DNA of 64,000 bases from Streptomyces coeruleorubidus (GCF_008705135.1 NZ_CP023694.1:3825001-3889000); one strand, 5' to 3'; shown: positions 1-11,028, numbered from the stretch's first letter. The notes: generated by a model from the sequence alone, not told the origin. Numbers and translations: made by a program.

Positions 1-140
1 GAGAGGTGCGTGGCGGTGCGCTGGTAGAGGGTGACGAGTTCGTCGGCTTCGGCACCGCTGAGGCGACGCTGGCGACGCAGCAGAGCTTCCAGGCGGTCCC
101 ACTCCGCTCGGTGGGCGGAGACGAAGACGTCGAGGTCCAT
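1..140 (-). CDS. SpoIIM-like (DUF95) membrane protein, N-terminal fragment cut by window edge
   Basis: Only the first 46 codons are present; the gene runs leftwards off the window. The visible peptide starts MDLDVFVSAHRAEWDRLEAL and continues with an Arg-rich helix and a TLYQRTATHLS segment. I recognise this as the usual start of the stage II sporulation protein M / DUF95 family of actinobacterial integral membrane proteins. It is divergent from the RDD-domain gene that begins at 268, a common pairing for this family. The function in actinomycetes is not established. The assignment rests on a short N-terminus and is therefore moderate. Confidence 0.65.
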   Translation of the reverse strand, partial: MDLDVFVSAHRAEWDRLEALLRRQRRLSGAEADELVTLYQRTATHL

Positions 141-267
141 CGGTGTGCCTGCTCCTCGGCTGTTCGTCGGCGGCTCTCGTGGATCAGCTTGTCGTACTGG
201 GGCGCGATGCGCCCTCAGCTTGGCAGACTGGCCCTGTCGGGGGCAGGGCAGGGGAAGGACGGCAGGC

Positions 268-1260
268 GTGAGTGAGCTGGTGACGGGCGAGGCGGTGGCG
301 CTGGAGCTGCGCCCCGCGAGGTTGCCCAGCAGGGCGCTGGCCGTGTTGCTGGATCTTGTGGTGGCCGTGGCCGTCTATGTAGCGGTGACCATCGCGATCG
401 TGGTTTCCACGGCCTCACTGGACGAGGCGGCGCAGACGGCGCTGTCGATCGCGACCTTCGTTCTCGTGCTGGTGGGCGGGCCGATCGCCGTGGAGACGCT
501 CAGTCACGGACGCTCGCTCGGGAAGGTGGCGTGCGGTCTGCGTGTGGTGCGGGACGACGGGGGGCCGATCCGGTTCCGGCATGCGCTGGTGAGGGGCTTG
601 ATCGGAGTGATCGAGATCCTCATGACCTTCGGGGTCGTCGCGTGTATCGCCTCGTTCGTATCGGCGCGTGGGCGGCGGCTGGGGGATGTGTTCGCGGGGA
701 CTCTCGTCGTGAGGGAGCGGATTCCGGTCGCGCGGACCGGCTTCGTGCCGCCTCCTCCGCCCTGGCTGGCGGGGCGGTTCTCGGGGCTCGACCTGTCTGC
801 GGTGCCCGACGGGCTGTGGCTCGCCGTCCGTCAGTACCTGACGCGTATGCAGCAACTGGACCCGCAGGTCGGCTGGTCCATGGCGGAGCGGCTGGCGTCG
901 GATCTCGCCGGACGTACGGGGGTTCCCGTGCCGCAGGGTGTTCCGCCCGCGGCGTATCTGGCGGCGGTCGTGCATGAACGGCAGTCGCGGGAGGCCCGTC
1001 GGGCTTTCGGGAGCGGGCCGGGCTCGTCGACCCCGTCGGCTGCCGGGGCTCCTCCGGCTGCTGAGGCCGGTCCGGCTGCCTATGCGGCTTCAGTTGCTGA
1101 TACCCCTTCGGCAGCGGGCGCGACGTCCGCTGTGTACGGACCGCCGGTCGTGCCGCCCGGCGCGGCTGTTGTCGAGTCGTCCGGCGGGGCCGCGCCCGAG
1201 GAGTCGCATGAGGTGCCGACGGGCGATCGGCCCGGGACCGGGTTCGTGCCGCCGGCGTAG
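268..1260 (+). CDS. RDD-family integral membrane protein
   Basis: A protein of about 330 residues with an RDD domain in its first half: an Arg-x(6)-Asp pattern in the first hydrophobic helix (about residues 22-46), a second helix at about 56-78 followed by GRSLGK, and a third at about 113-133 ending in RRLGDVFAGT. The last 80 residues are an Ala/Pro-rich tail. The GTG at 268 is chosen over an in-frame upstream ATG at 31 because an AAGGA ribosome site lies at 255-259 and the upstream codons do not resemble the family. RDD proteins are poorly characterised; some act in ion exchange or membrane homeostasis. Divergent from the SpoIIM-like gene. Confidence 0.8.
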   Translation: MSELVTGEAVALELRPARLPSRALAVLLDLVVAVAVYVAVTIAIVVSTASLDEAAQTALSIATFVLVLVGGPIAVETLSHGRSLGKVACGLRVVRDDGGPIRFRHALVRGLIGVIEILMTFGVVACIASFVSARGRRLGDVFAGTLVVRERIPVARTGFVPPPPPWLAGRFSGLDLSAVPDGLWLAVRQYLTRMQQLDPQVGWSMAERLASDLAGRTGVPVPQGVPPAAYLAAVVHERQSREARRAFGSGPGSSTPSAAGAPPAAEAGPAAYAASVADTPSAAGATSAVYGPPVVPPGAAVVESSGGAAPEESHEVPTGDRPGTGFVPPA

Positions 1261-1295
1261 GGAGGGCGGGGCTGCCCGTTCAGCGGAGGTTGCGC

Positions 1296-1910
1296 TCAGG
1301 GGAACACCGACGGCGGTGATTCGAGGTCTTCGAGCTCGATGCCGGGGGCCGCGAGCACCACATCGCCGGCGATGTGCACGGAGTGCTGTTCGCCCGTGTC
1401 CAGGGCTGTGACCTGGTATTCGTCCACGGTCAGGGGGCCGTTGTCAGTGGCGTGTGCTTCTCTTTTCAGCAAGGTCCACGACTGGTCCACGGTGCGCGGG
1501 GCGAGGACCGGATCCGTGAAGGCGACGAGGCGTACGCGGGTGCCGGCTGAGGAGGGGGTGAGGCGCAGGAGACGGGTGGTGGCGATGAGGAACGCCGGGG
1601 AGGTGCCGGTGAAGGCGTGGGCGCGCACATTGCCTTCGGTGGCGTCGGTTCCGGTGGGATCGGTGCGGACCCAGGTGACGCCGTCGAGGGCGGCGCCGCG
1701 GACCTGCCAGGCGGCGGCGTGGAGTTCGAGGCGGATGGGGCGGCCGAGTTCGTCGAGGGTGAGGTCGACGGAGCCGTGGTGATCGCCCGAGGGGGTGGTC
1801 AGCTGGGAGACGTAGCGCCAGCCGGAAGGGCCGATGGCGCAGTGGAAGTGCTCTTCTGCGAGGGGGGTGTGATCGTGCGGATCGTGGAGCGAATAACGGC
1901 CGCGGGGCAT
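1296..1910 (-). CDS. conserved hypothetical protein
   Basis: A soluble protein of 204 residues with no signal peptide or membrane segment. It starts MPRGRYSLHDPHDHTPLAEE and is rich in beta-prone stretches, ending in acidic LEDLESPP. I do not recognise a catalytic motif. It lies downstream of ahcY on the same strand, but the strong hairpin at 1961-1995 probably separates the two transcripts. The plain codon usage and intact frame mark it as a real gene, and a function cannot be given from sequence alone. Confidence 0.7.
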   Translation of the reverse strand: MPRGRYSLHDPHDHTPLAEEHFHCAIGPSGWRYVSQLTTPSGDHHGSVDLTLDELGRPIRLELHAAAWQVRGAALDGVTWVRTDPTGTDATEGNVRAHAFTGTSPAFLIATTRLLRLTPSSAGTRVRLVAFTDPVLAPRTVDQSWTLLKREAHATDNGPLTVDEYQVTALDTGEQHSVHIAGDVVLAAPGIELEDLESPPSVFP

Positions 1911-1960
1911 GGGGGTCCTGGGTCTTGACGGGCTGGGCCGGTCGCTGGTCCGTCAAACGG

Positions 1961-1995
1961 GGCAGGCCCCCGGCACGGGGGTGCGGGGGCCTGCC
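1961..1995 (-). terminator. hairpin terminator after ahcY
   Basis: A perfect 12-bp inverted repeat (GGCAGGCCCCCG / CGGGGGCCTGCC) with an 11-nt loop begins 37 bp past the ahcY stop. There is no U-tract, which is normal for Streptomyces terminators. Confidence 0.75.
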
Positions 1996-2031
1996 TCGGG
2001 GGACCTGACCGGCAGCGCTGTGCTGCTCGGC

Positions 2032-3795
<1,764 letters not shown>

Positions 3796-3824
3796 GGGGC
3801 CCGCCGAGTGGTTCGGCGGGCCCC
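3796..3824 (-). terminator. hairpin terminator after the cation-efflux gene
   Basis: A perfect 12-bp stem (GGGGCCCGCCGA / TCGGCGGGCCCC) with a 5-nt loop lies 28 bp past the stop of the cation diffusion facilitator gene and before the ahcY promoter region. Confidence 0.75.
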
Positions 3825-3851
3825 GTGACCGGAGGAGTCGTGCGGAGGGGG

Positions 3852-4832
3852 TCAGTGGTCGGTGGGGTGCGGGACGGGACCGCCGGGGCTTGCCTCGGGG
3901 TCGGGGCCCTTGGCGGCTTCGGCCTCGCTGTAGATGTCCGGCTCGAGGTAGATCACGCGGGCGATCGGGACGGCCTCGCGGATGCGGCCCTCGGCGGCGT
4001 TGATGGCGGCGGCGATCTCGGTGGCCGTCTCCTCGTGGCGGACGGCGATCTTGGCGGCGACGAGGAGTTCCTCGGGGCCGAGGTGGAGCGTGCGCATGTG
4101 GATGATGCGGGTGACCGTGTCGCCGTCGACGACGGCTGCCTCGATCTTCTGGGTCTCCTCGACGCCGGCGGACTCGCCGAGCAGCAGCGACTTGGTCTCG
4201 GCGGCGAGGACCAGGGCGATCAGGATGAGCAGGATGCCGATGCAGAGGGTGCCGATGCCGTCCCAGACGCTGTCGCCGGTGAGCAGGGCGAGGCCGACGC
4301 CGCCGAGGGCGAGGATCAGGCCGACGAGGGCGCCGAGGTCCTCCAGGAGGACGACCGGGAGCTCGGGGGCCTTGGCGTGGCGGACGAACTCCTTCCAGGA
4401 GCGCTTGCCCCGCAGGACGTTGGACTCCTTGATGGCCGTGCGGAAGGAGAAGGACTCGGCGATGATCGCGAAGACCAGGACGCCGACCGGCCAGTACCAG
4501 TGCGTCAGCTCGTGCGGGTGCTTGATCTTCTCGTAGCCCTCGTAGAGGGCGAACATGCCGCCGACCGAGAAGAGGACGATGGAGACGAGGAAGGCGTAGA
4601 TGTAGCGCTCGCGGCCGTAGCCGAAGGGATGTTGCGGGGTGGCCTCGCGCTTGGCCTTCTTGCCGCCGACCAGGAGCAGCGCCTGGTTGCCGGAGTCGGC
4701 GAGCGAGTGGACGGACTCGGCGAGCATCGACGACGAGTTACTGAAGATGAACGCCACGAACTTCGCTACCGCGATCGCGAGGTTGGCGACCAATGCCGCC
4801 ACGATCGCCTTGGTGCCGCCTGACGCGCTCAT
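3852..4832 (-). CDS. cation diffusion facilitator (CDF) family transporter
   Basis: Membrane exporter, 326 residues, of the CDF family, which moves divalent metals (Zn, Mn, Fe, Co) out of the cytosol in exchange for protons. The N-terminus is hydrophobic, and helix II carries the family metal-site pattern HSLAD (His42, Asp46). A second Asp pair lies in EDLGALVGL and WDGIGTLCIG, and the C-terminal cytosolic domain (about 210-300) has the alpha/beta look of CDF dimerisation domains with HMRTLHLGPEELLVAAKI. The substrate metal cannot be read from the sequence. The start at 4832 has a weak AAGG site upstream. Followed by a strong terminator, so probably monocistronic. Confidence 0.9.
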   Translation of the reverse strand: MSASGGTKAIVAALVANLAIAVAKFVAFIFSNSSSMLAESVHSLADSGNQALLLVGGKKAKREATPQHPFGYGRERYIYAFLVSIVLFSVGGMFALYEGYEKIKHPHELTHWYWPVGVLVFAIIAESFSFRTAIKESNVLRGKRSWKEFVRHAKAPELPVVLLEDLGALVGLILALGGVGLALLTGDSVWDGIGTLCIGILLILIALVLAAETKSLLLGESAGVEETQKIEAAVVDGDTVTRIIHMRTLHLGPEELLVAAKIAVRHEETATEIAAAINAAEGRIREAVPIARVIYLEPDIYSEAEAAKGPDPEASPGGPVPHPTDH

Positions 4833-4985
4833 ATGTTCGCGTTGTCCCTTCGTACGCCGTTCCAGGGCCCGGACGCTCGCCTTGCTGCGCCGCCCGCGAC
4901 TTTGCCCGTGCTTGACGGTGGGCCATTGTTGCAGCCCGCTCGGGCCGCGGTGCTTCAGGTCACCAGCAAGGGGTCATCGAAACGG

Positions 4986-6137
4986 TCAGGCGACGACGGT
5001 GGCCCGGAAAAGCGTTCCCGTTCCGGACACTTCGGCCTTTTCGCCGGCCGGGACGAAGACGGACCGGCCCGGGGTCAGGTCGTGCTCGCCCGCCCGGACG
5101 GAACCGGCGGTGCAGAGCAGGATCTGCGGGGTCGCGCGGGTGAGGTCGTGGGCGCTGCCCGCCTCGGGGAGGACGTAGCGGGACAGGCGGAACTCGTCGA
5201 TCGGGGTCTCGTAGAGCTCCTCGCCGTCCGGGGAGGCCTCGGGGCGCAGGACGCCGGGGTCGCTGGGCCGGAATCGGACGATGCGCAGGAGCTCGGGGAC
5301 GTCGACGTGCTTGGGGGTCAGGCCGCACCGCAGGACGTTGTCGGAGTTGGCCATGATCTCGACGCCGAGGCCGTTCAGGTAGGCGTGCGGGACGCCGGCG
5401 CCGAGGTAGAGGGCCTCGCCGGGCTGGAGCCGGACGTGGTTCAGCAGCATGGCGGCGAGGACGCCGGGGTCGCCCGGGTAGTGGTGGGCGATGTCGGCGT
5501 AGGGGGCGTAGGCGCCGCCGAGTCGGGTGCAGGCTGCCGCCGCCTCCGCGACCGTCCGGGACATCTCCTCGGGGTCGGCGGTGAGGATCGCCGTGAGGAC
5601 TTCGCGCAGGGCGGCGTCCTCGGGGTGGGCGTGCAGCAGGTCGACGTACGGCTTGAGGGAGTCGACGCCGAGGTCGTCGAGCAGGCCGGCGGCGGCGAGC
5701 GGGTCGCGGAAGCCGCACAGGCCGTCGAACTCGGTAAGGGCGCAGATCAGTTCGGGCTTGTGGTTGGCGTCCTTGTAGTTGCGGTGCGGGGCGTCCACGG
5801 GGATGCCGCGGCGCTCCTCGTCCGCGTAGCCCTCCTTGGCCTGCTCCAGGTCGGGGTGGACCTGGAGGGAGAGCGGGGCGCCGGCGGCGAGGATCTTGAG
5901 GAGGAAGGGCAGGCGGGGGCCGAACTTGGCGACCGCGGCCGGTCCGAGCTCCTTTTCCGGGTCGGCGTCGATGACCTCGACGAGCGTGCCCCGGTCGGTG
6001 CGTGAGGGCGCGCCCGGGTGGGCGCCCATCCACATCTCCGCCTGTGGCTCGCCGGTCGGTTCGGTACCGAGCAGGTGCGGGATGGCGGTGGGAGAACCCC
6101 AGGCGTAGGGGCGGATGGTGTTGTCGAGGCGGTCCAT
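4986..6137 (-). CDS. manA: mannose-6-phosphate isomerase, class I
   Basis: Zinc enzyme interconverting fructose-6-phosphate and mannose-6-phosphate, the entry step to GDP-mannose. The 383-residue protein shows the type I signature: LQVHPD (Gln92 and His94 as zinc ligands), and the cupin segment with VPHAYLNG and NSDNVLRCGLTPKHVD. Length is normal for the family. The adjacent SIS-domain gene, Trm112-like gene and manB on the same strand form a GDP-mannose supply cluster, with manC 16 kb away. The ATG at 6137 follows GAGAGA. Identification is secure. Confidence 0.95.
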   Translation of the reverse strand: MDRLDNTIRPYAWGSPTAIPHLLGTEPTGEPQAEMWMGAHPGAPSRTDRGTLVEVIDADPEKELGPAAVAKFGPRLPFLLKILAAGAPLSLQVHPDLEQAKEGYADEERRGIPVDAPHRNYKDANHKPELICALTEFDGLCGFRDPLAAAGLLDDLGVDSLKPYVDLLHAHPEDAALREVLTAILTADPEEMSRTVAEAAAACTRLGGAYAPYADIAHHYPGDPGVLAAMLLNHVRLQPGEALYLGAGVPHAYLNGLGVEIMANSDNVLRCGLTPKHVDVPELLRIVRFRPSDPGVLRPEASPDGEELYETPIDEFRLSRYVLPEAGSAHDLTRATPQILLCTAGSVRAGEHDLTPGRSVFVPAGEKAEVSGTGTLFRATVVA

Positions 6138-6192
6138 GGGGTCTCTCTTGCGTGTTCGGGCGTGCTGGCGCGTCAGGTTGTCCCTGGCATGA

Positions 6193-7320
6193 TCAGGCCC
6201 TCGAAGCGAGCGCCAGGTAAACCGCGGCGAAATCCGTGATGGCGATCAGTTCCGCGAGGGTCTCCAGCTCGCCGCCCTCCTCCGGTTCCAGTTCGCTGAT
6301 CGGCGTGTCATGGCTGAGGGCCAGGTCGCGGGCGCCTGGGGCGGCGGTGAGGCCGCCGATGGGGCGGTCGCGGAGGAGCACCACGCGCGCGTGCAGGGCG
6401 GGTGGTTCCTCGACGCGGTCGCGGAAGAAGTCGTCGGGGTCGGCGCTGGCGGCCAGTGGGCCGGCGAGCAGGGCGCTGTGTGCGGCGAGGGCCTCGGGGA
6501 GTTCGGCGACGACCGCGGGGGTGCCGGACAGCTCGGCGAGCGCGGCGGCGAAACGGCGGCCCGCCGGGCCGGCCGAGATGCCCTCGGTCCAGACGATGGG
6601 GAGCGCGTCGGCGAGTTCGGCTGCGAGGGTCTTGGCGGGGTTGCTGTAGGTGGCGATGGCGGGGCCGCAGCGTTCGGCGATGGCTTCGAGGCGGTCGGCG
6701 ACCTTGCCGAGGGCGTCCGGCGGCGCGGCGAGCACTCCCGTACGGTCCAGCAGCGCGAGCAGGGGGGTGAGCAGCGCCCACAGGACGCCGGGGGCGGAGG
6801 CGGCGAGGGGCTCGTCCTCGTCGTACGGGGCGGTCGCCATGGGGACGAACAGGCCGTGCGAGCCGTTCACCGCGTCGGCGAGCGGGGAGCGGCTGGGGGC
6901 CACGGCGACGACGTTGCAGCCGCGGCGGTAGGCCTGTTCGGCGAGGAGGGACAGGCCCGGTTCGCTGCCGTCCGGGGTGGTGATCAGGAGGAGGTCGACG
7001 GAGCCGACCCAGCCGGGCAGTTCCCAGCGCAGGGCGCCCGCGGCGGGGGCGACGCCGGTGGGGGCCAGCCGCGTGACCGGGCTGCCGGCGCCGGCGAGGG
7101 TGCCGATGAGGTCGGCGGCGTGGGTGGCGGCGGCGCCCGGGCCGGCGATGAGGACGGCGCGGGGACGGCCGTCGGGCTTGAGGTCGTTGATGCCGGCCTC
7201 GGCGGAGTGGCGGGCGGCCGTGCGGACGCGGGCGCCGGCTTCTGCGGCGCCGCGGAGCAGCCCGCGGTGGTCGGCCTCGGAGAGGCCTTCCGGGGAGTCG
7301 AGCAGCGATTCGTCGAGCAT
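6193..7320 (-). CDS. SIS-domain phosphosugar isomerase-like protein
   Basis: A 375-residue cytosolic protein with two sugar-isomerase (SIS)-like halves: an N-terminal Rossmann-type segment with AVLIAGPGAAATHAADL and SVDLLLITTPDGSEPG, and a C-terminal half with YSNPAKTLAAELADALPIVW. It resembles the actinobacterial phosphoglucose/phosphomannose isomerase-like family placed between manA and manB in many genomes (sometimes called TobH). The exact reaction is unproven. The ATG at 7320 (MLDESLLDSPEG) is preferred to a longer frame from 7413, whose extra residues are not protein-like. 55 bp upstream of manA on the same strand, so probably co-transcribed. Confidence 0.8.
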   Translation of the reverse strand: MLDESLLDSPEGLSEADHRGLLRGAAEAGARVRTAARHSAEAGINDLKPDGRPRAVLIAGPGAAATHAADLIGTLAGAGSPVTRLAPTGVAPAAGALRWELPGWVGSVDLLLITTPDGSEPGLSLLAEQAYRRGCNVVAVAPSRSPLADAVNGSHGLFVPMATAPYDEDEPLAASAPGVLWALLTPLLALLDRTGVLAAPPDALGKVADRLEAIAERCGPAIATYSNPAKTLAAELADALPIVWTEGISAGPAGRRFAAALAELSGTPAVVAELPEALAAHSALLAGPLAASADPDDFFRDRVEEPPALHARVVLLRDRPIGGLTAAPGARDLALSHDTPISELEPEEGGELETLAELIAITDFAAVYLALASRA

Positions 7321-7449
7321 GGGCGGCAGCCTCCGATGGCCGGGGTCCGTTCCGGGCCCCGCTTTTTGGGGTGTCCTACGATCGGTGCCCGTTGTGCCGG
7401 GGGCTATGTGCACCGGGGTTTCACGCGGGTGTGTCTGCCCGGGCGGGGC

Positions 7450-7620
7450 CTACGCGGGGCGGCGGGCCTCGTCGACCAGGAGGACGGGGATGCCGTCGCG
7501 GACCGGGTAGGCCAGGCCGCAGGTCTGGTCGGTGCAGAGCAGTTCGGTGTCCTGCTCCTTGAGGGGGGCGTGGCAGGCCGGGCAGGCGAGGATGTCGAGG
7601 AGGCCGGCTTCGATGGCCAT
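7450..7620 (-). CDS. Trm112-family zinc-ribbon protein
   Basis: A 56-residue protein starting [20 protein letters not shown], with four cysteines (13, 16, 29, 34) in a zinc-ribbon arrangement followed by [17 protein letters not shown], the hallmark of the Trm112/YcaR family. Eukaryotic Trm112 activates methyltransferases; the bacterial relatives are mostly uncharacterised. The reading frame is clear on the minus strand and is easily missed because of its size. It lies between manB and the SIS-domain gene in the mannose cluster, a conserved position in streptomycetes. GGGACCCC precedes the ATG. Confidence 0.88.
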   Translation of the reverse strand: MAIEAGLLDILACPACHAPLKEQDTELLCTDQTCGLAYPVRDGIPVLLVDEARRPA

Positions 7621-7755
7621 GCGGGGTCCCTTCGGGGATGAAGCGGGGTGGGGCGTTGGTGTTTGGGTGGTGCGGATGTGCCTGGTCAGGGTACCGCCGG
7701 TCGCGGTGAGGCGAGGGTGGTTGGTGGGTGCGGGGGTGGGCGCTGGGCTTTGTGA

Positions 7756-7804
7756 AGGGGCTCCGCCCCCTTGACCCCGATAGGGGCTCCGCCCCCTTGA
7801 CCCC
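7756..7804. repeat. two direct copies of a 23-bp palindromic intergenic element
   Basis: Identical 23-mers lie at 7756-7778 and 7782-7804, each holding GGGGC-TCC-GCCCC (a small hairpin) followed by CCTTGACCCC. They sit between manB and the Trm112-like gene. Elements of this look are frequent between Streptomyces genes; function unknown. Confidence 0.8.
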
Positions 7805-7864
7805 CGGGCCTTTGCCCACCCGCCGCCCGAACCGGTCGGACAAGAGGCTGGGCTCGCCTCCCCG

Positions 7865-9229
7865 TCAGCCCCTGATGATCGCCAGTGCCTCGTCCCGCAC
7901 CCTGGCCATCGTCTCCGGGTCCCTCGCCTCCGCGTTCAGGCGAAGCAGCGGCTCCGTGTTGGAGGGGCGGACGTTGAACCACCAGTCGGTGGCTGAGACG
8001 GTCAGGCCGTCCAGTTCGTCGAGGGTGATGCCCTCGCGGCCCTGGTACGCGGAGCGGATCGCGGCGAGGCGGGCCGCCTGGTCGGTGACCGTGGAGTTGA
8101 TCTCGCCGGAGCCGGCGTAGCGGTCGTACTGGGCGACGAGGGCGGAGAGGGTGCCCGGCTGGCCGCCGAGGGCCGCCAGGACGTGGAGGGCGGCCAGCAT
8201 GCCCGTGTCGGCGTTCCAGAAGTCGCGGAAGTAGTAGTGGGCGGAGTGCTCGCCGCCGAAGATCGCGCCTGAGCGCGCCATCTCCGCCTTGATGAAGGAG
8301 TGGCCCACGCGGGTGCGGACCGGGGTGCCGCCGTTCTCCGCGACGACCTCGGGGACCGACCAGGACGTGATCAGGTTGTGGATGATCGTGCCCTTGCCGC
8401 CGTGTCTGGCCAGTTCGCGGGAGGCCACCAGGGCGGTGATCGCCGACGGGGAGACCGGCTCGCCGCGCTCGTCGACGACGAAGCAGCGGTCGGCGTCGCC
8501 GTCGAAGGCGAGACCCAGGTCGGCGCCCTCCTCCCGGACTCGCTTCTGGAGGTCGACGAGGTTGGCCGGGTCGAGGGGGTTGGCCTCGTGGTTGGGGAAC
8601 GTGCCGTCGAGTTCGAAGTACATCGGGACCAGCGTGAGGGGCAGGCCGGTGAAGACCTCGGGGACCGTGTGGCCGCCCATGCCGTTGCCCGCGTCGACGA
8701 CGACCTTCAGGGGGCGGATGGAGGTCAGGTCGACCAGGGAGCGCAGGTGCGCCGCGTAGTCCGACAACGTGTCGCGGCCGGTGATGGTTCCGGGCGTGAC
8801 GGCCGGCTCGGGGGCGCCCGACTCGCTCCAGCGCTCGACCAGTTCGCGGATCTCGGCGAGGCCGGTGTCCTGGCCGACCGGGGCGGCGCCCATGCGGCAC
8901 ATCTTGATGCCGTTGTACTGCGCCGGGTTGTGGGAGGCGGTGAACATGGCGCCCGGCAGGTTCAGCGCGCCCGAGGCGTAGTAGAGCTGGTCCGTCGAGC
9001 ACAGGCCGATCTCGGTCACGTCGGCGCCCAGCGCCGCCGCCCCGCGCGCGAAGGCGCGTGACAGGCCCGGTGAGGAGGGCCGCATGTCGTGCCCGGTCGC
9101 GATGGCGCTCGCGCCGGTGACCCGCACGAAGGCCGCTCCGAAGAGCTCGGCCAGGGACTCGTCCCACTGGTCGGGGACGACTCCGCGTACGTCGTACGCC
9201 TTCACGACCTGAGACAGATCAGCAGCCAC
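7865..9229 (-). CDS. manB: phosphomannomutase / phosphoglucomutase
   Basis: Converts mannose-6-phosphate to mannose-1-phosphate, the second step to GDP-mannose, and often also acts on glucose phosphates. The 454-residue protein has the alpha-D-phosphohexomutase layout: [11 protein letters not shown] near the N-terminus, the phosphoserine loop [15 protein letters not shown], the metal loop DGDADRC, the sugar loop [10 protein letters not shown] and the phosphate-binding [15 protein letters not shown] at the C-terminus. The GTG at 9229 is chosen because AGGAAGG lies 6 nt upstream; a longer frame to 9265 adds non-conserved residues. First gene of the minus-strand mannose cluster. Confidence 0.95.
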   Translation of the reverse strand: MAADLSQVVKAYDVRGVVPDQWDESLAELFGAAFVRVTGASAIATGHDMRPSSPGLSRAFARGAAALGADVTEIGLCSTDQLYYASGALNLPGAMFTASHNPAQYNGIKMCRMGAAPVGQDTGLAEIRELVERWSESGAPEPAVTPGTITGRDTLSDYAAHLRSLVDLTSIRPLKVVVDAGNGMGGHTVPEVFTGLPLTLVPMYFELDGTFPNHEANPLDPANLVDLQKRVREEGADLGLAFDGDADRCFVVDERGEPVSPSAITALVASRELARHGGKGTIIHNLITSWSVPEVVAENGGTPVRTRVGHSFIKAEMARSGAIFGGEHSAHYYFRDFWNADTGMLAALHVLAALGGQPGTLSALVAQYDRYAGSGEINSTVTDQAARLAAIRSAYQGREGITLDELDGLTVSATDWWFNVRPSNTEPLLRLNAEARDPETMARVRDEALAIIRG

Positions 9230-9332
9230 GGCCAACCTTCCTGAAAAAGTACTGTCGGTCCGCACAAACTACCCCCGGCCGCTGACAGCGCGCTGGGCGG
9301 ACGCCGAGTCGGCGCCCGGGCGTCGTCTCAGG

Positions 9333-10192
9333 TCACGGCAGCATCCAGTCCAGGACGAGTGTGCTCTGACCGACCACGATCAGGCACATCACCAGCAGCA
9401 GGCCGAGGCTCCACGGCAGTACCTTGCGCAGCAAGTCGCCCTCGCGGCCCGCGAGGGCGACGGCCGCGCAGGCGATGGTGAGGTTCTGCGGGGAGATCAT
9501 CTTGCCGAGGACGCCGCCGGAACTGTTGGCGGCGGCCAGGAGGTCGGGCGGCAGCTCGGCGAGCAGTAGGGGCGATTGACTGCCCCCCGCACCTAGCGTG
9601 GTCGACACCCCGTACAACCGGGTCCACCGGACGTATCCGGAGTTGTGCCTTCAGGGGCTCGCACGCTGGGGTGACGAACGTAGCATCGGCGCCCTCCAGG
9701 TGACCGCAGCCCGTGGGCCCCGGTACTACGACTGGCCCTTCGTCAACTACCCGCTCACGCTGGAGCAGGCTTGCTGCTCGGATCACCGATGGCTTCGATG
9801 GAGACGTAGTTGGAGGCGGCGAACTGGGCGACGGCGAAGGCGACTCCGCAGGCGAGGGCGGGCACCCAGGTCTCGCGCAGACCCCGTCGGCCGTCCACCA
9901 GCCAGACCAGAGACGGTCATCCGGTACACCCGCAGGGCGTTGACGACGATCCACAGGATGGGGAAGAGGCCGAACACGGCGCCCTGCACGGCGCCGGAGA
10001 GCGCCTGCCCCAGGGGCATGCCTACGCGAGCCGGGCGACGAGGACGGCGGCGAGGAGGCCGGTCAGGCCCCCCAGGTGCGCCTTCATGCGGACGCCGCCG
10101 AGCAGGACCAGGACGATCACGAGAGGCAGGGCCGCCACGAGGGCGGACAGGCCCAGTGAGCCGGCGACGGGTTCCAGTTCCTGGACGTACGC
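9333..10192 (-). pseudogene. decayed L-lactate permease gene
   Basis: Four lactate-permease (LctP family) segments lie in order on the minus strand but in broken frames. The N-terminus (YVQELEPVAGSLGLSALVAA, about 10192-10022) has GCG where a start codon is expected. A single missing base then turns an expected TAC GGC ATG into TAG GCATG at about 10020. The next segment, MPLGQALSGAVQGAVFGLFP, breaks off at about 9910, and joins out of frame to VDGRRGLRETWVPALACGVA (about 9903-9800). A stop follows, then about 200 bp of unrelated sequence, then the C-terminus LLAAANSSGGVLGKMISPQN to 9333. Roughly 225 of about 540 residues remain. Clearly non-functional. Confidence 0.85.
9598..9782 (+). other. 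foreign coding-like fragment inside the lactate permease ruin
   Basis: Between the permease fragments the plus strand is open and reads like protein (RTYPELCLQGLARWGDER, then GPRYYDWPFVNYPLTLEQ). It does not belong to the permease in the expected orientation, although a GALQVTAAR string resembles a permease motif and could mark an inverted scrap. It looks like a captured or rearranged fragment of another gene; no start or stop makes it a plausible gene by itself. Confidence 0.45.
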
Positions 10193-10311
10193 GGGCGCCT
10201 CCCCTGGTTTCCGTCACGCGAAAGCGATTTCTCGCGGCCTCAAAACGGAATGGTCATGTCCGCGCCAAGCCCGCGTCAATGGGTGTGCGCGGGGAGGAAC
10301 CGGGGGTGCGG

Positions 10312-10734
10312 TCAGTTGTCGGGCGACCGGAGGACGCGCAGGTGGCCCCGCCGGGCGACCTCCATCGGGTCGGCCGCGCGCCCGCCGCCACCGGCCCCGG
10401 CCGCCCGCTCCTGGGGACGGGCCGCCTCCCGAACGGCGTTCGCAAGCGCTTCCAGGTCGTCGCCGCTGGGGCGCGCCGGAGTCGAGCCGTCGAGGAGCCG
10501 GACGACCTCCCAGCCGCGCGGGGCGGTGAGGCGCTCGGAGTGCTCGGCGCACAGGTCGTAGCAGTGGGGTTCGGCGTAGGTGGCGAGCGGGCCGAGGACC
10601 GCGGTCGAGTCGGCGTAGACGTACGTCAGCGTCGCGACGGCGGGACGGCCGCAGGCGGTGCGCGAACAGCGACGTACAGGGCTCACGACGTTGGACGGTA
10701 CCGCACTCTTGAGCGGGCCGCGACGACTCTCCAC
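10312..10734 (-). CDS. DUF3499 family protein
   Basis: A 140-residue actinobacteria-specific protein. It has two cysteine pairs (RRCSRTACG near the N-terminus and HCYDLCAEH in the middle) that could bind zinc, and conserved TYVYADSTAVLGPLATYAEP between them. The last 45 residues are Ala/Gly-rich. The GTG at 10734 is preceded by a strong GGGGGAG site; a shorter in-frame GTG start (SPVRRCSR) is possible but lacks a ribosome site. No function is known for the family. It faces the zincin-like gene across a 294-bp gap. Confidence 0.85.
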   Translation of the reverse strand: MESRRGPLKSAVPSNVVSPVRRCSRTACGRPAVATLTYVYADSTAVLGPLATYAEPHCYDLCAEHSERLTAPRGWEVVRLLDGSTPARPSGDDLEALANAVREAARPQERAAGAGGGGRAADPMEVARRGHLRVLRSPDN

Positions 10735-11028
10735 CAGGTCACTCCCCCGTGTCGTGCTGTGAAACGCCCCACACCCCCCTTCCGGCCCACCCTGCTGACC
10801 TGCCCGGACATCGCCGTCCGGGATGTCGAACGACCCCTCAAGCGGTCAAGAGTCGTCACAAAACCCTCAATTGCCGTGAGGTCGCCGGTCTCAGCGGGAT
10901 ACGGAATCGAGCCCAACCTTGGCTGGAATGGTCATGTAACGACATGCCGTACCGGTCGGCCGGAAGCCGTCCGTACCGCCGTGCGGTGCGGGGCGCGGGG
11001 GCGCGGCGGGGACTACCCTTCACCAGTG

